From: Stieleria mannarensis
GTDB lineage: Bacteria; Planctomycetota; Planctomycetia; Pirellulales; Pirellulaceae
Assembly (NCBI RefSeq): GCF_014154935.1
Contig: NZ_JACEHH010000020.1
Location: 101,842 to 165,841, forward strand
Length of the DNA: 64,000 bases
Direction of reading: 5' to 3'
In this document: positions 61,311 through 64,000 of the stretch, piece by piece
Numbering within the stretch: position 1 is the first letter of the stretch
Layout of the letters: each line of letters begins with the position of its first letter
Notes under the pieces: model-generated
The model's input: only the letters and a program-made list of their open reading frames with translations
What the model was told of the DNA's origin: nothing
Databases searched by the model: none
Translations under genes and position numbers: made by a program

Positions 61311-62275
61311 GTCGAGTCGCAGAAACCGTCTATTGGCTCAGCCGCTACATCGAACGGGCCGAAAACATCGCTCGCTTCATCGACGTCAATTACAACCTGA
61401 CGCTCGGCGAAGCGGAACCGTTAAGCAAACAATGGACGCCGCTGTTGGAAACGACGGCCGACCAAGACGAATTTGCCAAACGCTATGACAGGCCGACGCG
61501 GGAAAACGTGTTACAGTTTTTGTCATTCGACGATCAGAATGGAAACTCAATGATCAGTTGCGTGGCCCGCGCCCGCGAGAACGCGCGGACGATCCGCGAA
61601 GTGATTTCGAGCGTGGTTTGGGAACAACTCAACACCTTTCACCTGTTGGTCCAAGCCGCCGGGCACGTCCCCGAAACGCTCGAGCAACCCCAGCAGTTCT
61701 GTGAACGCGTTCGCTTGACAAGCCATCTGTTGGTCGGCGCCATGGACGCGACGATGTCGCACGACGAGGCCTGGCATTTTTCTCGCCTGGGCCGAATGAT
61801 CGAACGGGCCGACAAGACGTCTCGTTTGTTGGACGTGCAGTATTACAACCTGTTGCCCGACGGCAGCGGCGTGGGGCCTTCGCTGGATGTGGTCCGCTGG
61901 GCGGCGCTATTACGCTCGGCCAGCGCCCTGGAATCCTATCGCCGATTGCGAGGCAAGATCGTGCCGAGACGCGTCGCCGAATTCCTGATGCTGGATCGCA
62001 AATTCCCCAGGGCGATGCATTTCGCCGTGATGCGGGCGCGCGATTCGATGCGGATGATCACCGGCAGCGAATCCGACACGTATTGCTACCACTCCGAGCA
62101 ACTTCTCGGTCGGCTCTGCTCCAACCTGGACTACGCGGTCATCGACGACATCATCCAGGACGGTCTGCATCAGTCCATCGACCAGTTCCAGTGCCAGCTC
62201 AACACGATCGGCCAGGAGATCCACGAGGATTTCTTTTCCGTCGACCGATTGAATGCACCGCCGGCGCCCGCGTAG
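61304..62275 (+). CDS. Alpha-E domain protein (DUF403)
   Basis: 323 residues, ATG at 61304 overlapping the ATP-grasp stop by 7 bp, so coupled. An all-helical alpha-E domain throughout: [70 protein letters not shown]. It works with the ATP-grasp protein in a proposed peptide-synthesis module; the alpha-E part may bind or position substrate. The TAG stop (62273-62275) is the first TAG of an inserted family A repeat. Confidence 0.92.
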   Translation: MLSRVAETVYWLSRYIERAENIARFIDVNYNLTLGEAEPLSKQWTPLLETTADQDEFAKRYDRPTRENVLQFLSFDDQNGNSMISCVARARENARTIREVISSVVWEQLNTFHLLVQAAGHVPETLEQPQQFCERVRLTSHLLVGAMDATMSHDEAWHFSRLGRMIERADKTSRLLDVQYYNLLPDGSGVGPSLDVVRWAALLRSASALESYRRLRGKIVPRRVAEFLMLDRKFPRAMHFAVMRARDSMRMITGSESDTYCYHSEQLLGRLCSNLDYAVIDDIIQDGLHQSIDQFQCQLNTIGQEIHEDFFSVDRLNAPPAPA

Positions 62276-62443
62276 CGGAACTCGCCAAGAGATTCGCAAG
62301 TCGCGGGCCCTCTCTGGCGTTTGCTTGCTGCGCAAACGCCGTCTCTCCCCGAGGGAGAGAGTTTAGATGGATTGCGCGATGCCCCCGTCCGCTGTCGTCC
62401 ACGCGTTGGCGAGCGTCGCGAGGTCTTTCGAACGTTCTCCGGA
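62272..62443. repeat. Composite A+B repeat between convergent genes
   Basis: Family A (62272-62296) and family B (62303-62360), with the perfect GGCGTTTGC / GCAAACGCC stem at 62316-62324 and 62332-62340. The remaining bases to 62443 are unremarkable. Confidence 0.85.
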
Positions 62444-63787
62444 CTACAGCCCCGCCAGACGCGTTTCGGCGTCGCCGAAGGTGTCTTGCCGGACGCCCAT
62501 TCGATCCATGATCGACAGGTACATGCTGCACAGCTTTCGGTCGGCATCGTCCTTGCCCACATAGTCCAACACGCGGCCGGTTTCCAGCGTGCCACCCAAA
62601 CCGCCGGTCAACAGAACCGGGACCTTGCTGGAATCGTGGGCGTTGCCAGACCACATGCTGGAAATGAACAACAAACAGGCGTTGTCCAAGACCGTGCCGC
62701 CGGCTTCGGGCATGGCGTCAAGCCGTTTGGCCAAGTAGGCGTACTGGCTGCAGTAGTACCGCGAGATGCGTTCGTAAGCATCGGAAAGGTCATTGTGCGA
62801 CGCCGAGTGGTGCGTGCTTTCGACATCCAGAAAGGGGTAGAACAGCCCCGACAGGTCGCGATTCAGTAGCAGCGACGCGACGCGTGATTTGTCGCTCTGG
62901 AATCCGATCGCCACGATGTCGCACATCAACCGCATGTGCTCGCGAATGTCTTCCGGCAATCCGTCGTCGGGACGCTGCATCGCCGCCAGCGGTTTGCCGC
63001 GGTCGTCGGCCCGCTGGCGCGCTTTCTCTCGCGCCGCCCGCATCGACGCTGCACGCTTTTCCACTTCGCGGACACTGTTCAAGTATTCGTCCAACTTCAA
63101 TTGATCGCTCTTGCTGACCCGTCGACTCAACGACGCCGCTTCTTCACCGACACGATCCAGAATGCTTTCGTCACGGCGGCTGCCACGATTGTCGAACAGG
63201 CTGTCAAAAGCCAGCGACGGATACACCTCCATCGGCACCGGCGAAGTCTTGTTTTGCCAGGAGATGTGGGAGCTGTAGGCCATCGAAAAATTGGTTTCGT
63301 GATAGCCCGTGACGGGTTGTTCGCACCCGAGTACCAAACTGGGGACGACCGTTTCCTGTTGGAAATGATTGGCCAGGACTTGGTCCATGCTGATGTCGCC
63401 ACGCAGCTCGGATCCCTTTTGCAGGGGCGCCCCGGAAAGAATGTTGCCGGTCTGGCCTGGGTGGATGCCGACGTGCGTCGCGTTCTGGTTGAACAAGCCG
63501 GTGATGAAATTCATCTTGTGCTTCAACGGCTCCATCGGCGCCAGGCTCTTGCCCAGCTCTATCGCACCACCGCTGCCCTTGGCCCACCAATGCTTGCGAT
63601 TGATGCCGCATCCCATGAACACCGCCGCAAATCGTTTCGGTGCGGCGACCGGGTCGTCCCCCACGACCGTCTCGGCGCCCCAGACGGGGATCGATTCCAA
63701 CCACGGCAGCGCCATCGTGACACCGACGCCTCGCAACACCGTGCGACGCGACAAGGCAGGAGAGTGAGATTTACTGGACGTTTTCAT
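62444..63787 (-). CDS. DUF1552 protein with Tat-like leader
   Basis: 447 residues from the ATG at 63787; in-frame codons to 63865 precede the leader. Leader LSRRTVLRGVGVTMALPWLE fits a twin-arginine signal. DUF1552 body: FMGCGINRKHWWAKGSGGAI, MNFITGLFNQNATHVGIHPG, and near the end THHSASHNDL, then LLFISSMWSGNAHDSSKVPV. In planctomycetes this family is usually encoded next to a haem c DUF1592/1588/1585 protein, which would lie beyond the window end. Function unproven; probably polymer or sugar metabolism. Confidence 0.9.
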   Translation of the reverse strand: MKTSSKSHSPALSRRTVLRGVGVTMALPWLESIPVWGAETVVGDDPVAAPKRFAAVFMGCGINRKHWWAKGSGGAIELGKSLAPMEPLKHKMNFITGLFNQNATHVGIHPGQTGNILSGAPLQKGSELRGDISMDQVLANHFQQETVVPSLVLGCEQPVTGYHETNFSMAYSSHISWQNKTSPVPMEVYPSLAFDSLFDNRGSRRDESILDRVGEEAASLSRRVSKSDQLKLDEYLNSVREVEKRAASMRAAREKARQRADDRGKPLAAMQRPDDGLPEDIREHMRLMCDIVAIGFQSDKSRVASLLLNRDLSGLFYPFLDVESTHHSASHNDLSDAYERISRYYCSQYAYLAKRLDAMPEAGGTVLDNACLLFISSMWSGNAHDSSKVPVLLTGGLGGTLETGRVLDYVGKDDADRKLCSMYLSIMDRMGVRQDTFGDAETRLAGL

Positions 63788-63849
63788 CGGATCGGATGGG
63801 GTGAAGGTGAGATTGGATTCGAGGTTTGCATGTCCGGCAAACAATCGGG

Positions 63850-64000
63850 TAGCGGAACTCGCCAAGAGTTTCGTTACCGGTTGCGAGGGACGTCGATTGT
63901 CTTAGTGACCAATTTGATCGTAGCGGAAATCGTCGAGACTTTCGCAAGCCGCAGCCCCTCTCTGGCGTTTGCTTGCTGCGCAAACGCCGTCTCTCCCAGC
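63850..64000. repeat. Composite repeats: A, then lead-in + A + B (cut by window end)
   Basis: Family A at 63850-63874; from 63888 a lead-in GGGACGTCGATTGT, a second A (63921-63945) and B (63956-64000, stem 63965-63973 / 63981-63989). The 63888-64000 part parallels 32351-32470. Confidence 0.85.

Overview
The window comes from a planctomycete of the Rhodopirellula/Pirellulaceae type. This rests on gene content: a YTV-repeat protein, a DUF1559 pseudopilin-like protein, DUF1501, DUF1552 and DUF1549/DUF1553 proteins, three S1 sulfatases, a Pirellula-type haem-binding fusion protein, a planctomycete ECF sigma factor paired with a FecR/LamG protein, and many long, widely spaced single-copy genes in G+C-rich DNA. 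About 40 protein-coding genes are supported. I see no rRNA, tRNA, CRISPR array or intact transposase.

Layout. 1-7.7 kb: the 3' part of a very large DUF3686/AAA DNA-repair-type ATPase, a peptidoglycan-binding/aspzincin-like protein and a secreted YTV protein. 8.2-18.6 kb: a polymer-degradation block with two sulfatases, a Gfo/Idh/MocA oxidoreductase and a 1943-residue multidomain protein (VCBS repeats, PVC-type propeller, HEAT region, haem c domain, DUF1080). 19-28.5 kb: a HEAT-repeat secreted protein, a solitary phage-type primase, housekeeping genes (queA, mtnA), a lipoprotein-like MsrB, a prepilin peptidase and a DUF1559 protein that could be its substrate. 28.8-29.4 kb: a 22-bp tandem-repeat tract. 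29.4-42.3 kb: a YceI/membrane protein pair and a signalling-rich stretch (four-CBS protein, Ser/Thr kinase fused to a receiver, histidine kinase plus receiver, sigma-54 activator), with a GDPD, an alpha/beta hydrolase and a small helical protein. 42.7-49 kb: two tiny genes with strong ribosome binding sites, then a GldA / GldF-GldG fusion / DUF4340 operon ending in two terminators. 49.4-58.9 kb: a PDZ protein, then on the minus strand an ECF sigma factor, FecR-LamG protein, sulfatase, DUF1549/DUF1553 and DUF1501. 59.8-63.8 kb: a circularly permuted ATP-grasp/alpha-E pair and a DUF1552 protein.

The most distinctive feature is the non-coding DNA. At least eight families of short interspersed palindromic or composite repeats fill the spacers. 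One is a 118-bp MITE-like element with 12-bp terminal inverted repeats and a TCAC target duplication; the matching unfilled target sequence is present twice elsewhere in the window. Another family supplies TAG stop codons to genes. Several spacers are mosaics of three or four families.

The genes group into a few functional themes: sulfated polysaccharide breakdown and its surface sensing (sulfatases, DUF1501/1553 sets, sigma/FecR), surface and pilus-like export (prepilin peptidase, DUF1559, YTV), envelope transport (Gld-type ABC operon), phosphorelay signalling, and a peptide-ligase-like module (ATP-grasp/alpha-E). All functional statements are inferred from residues and motifs read by eye; no database search was run.
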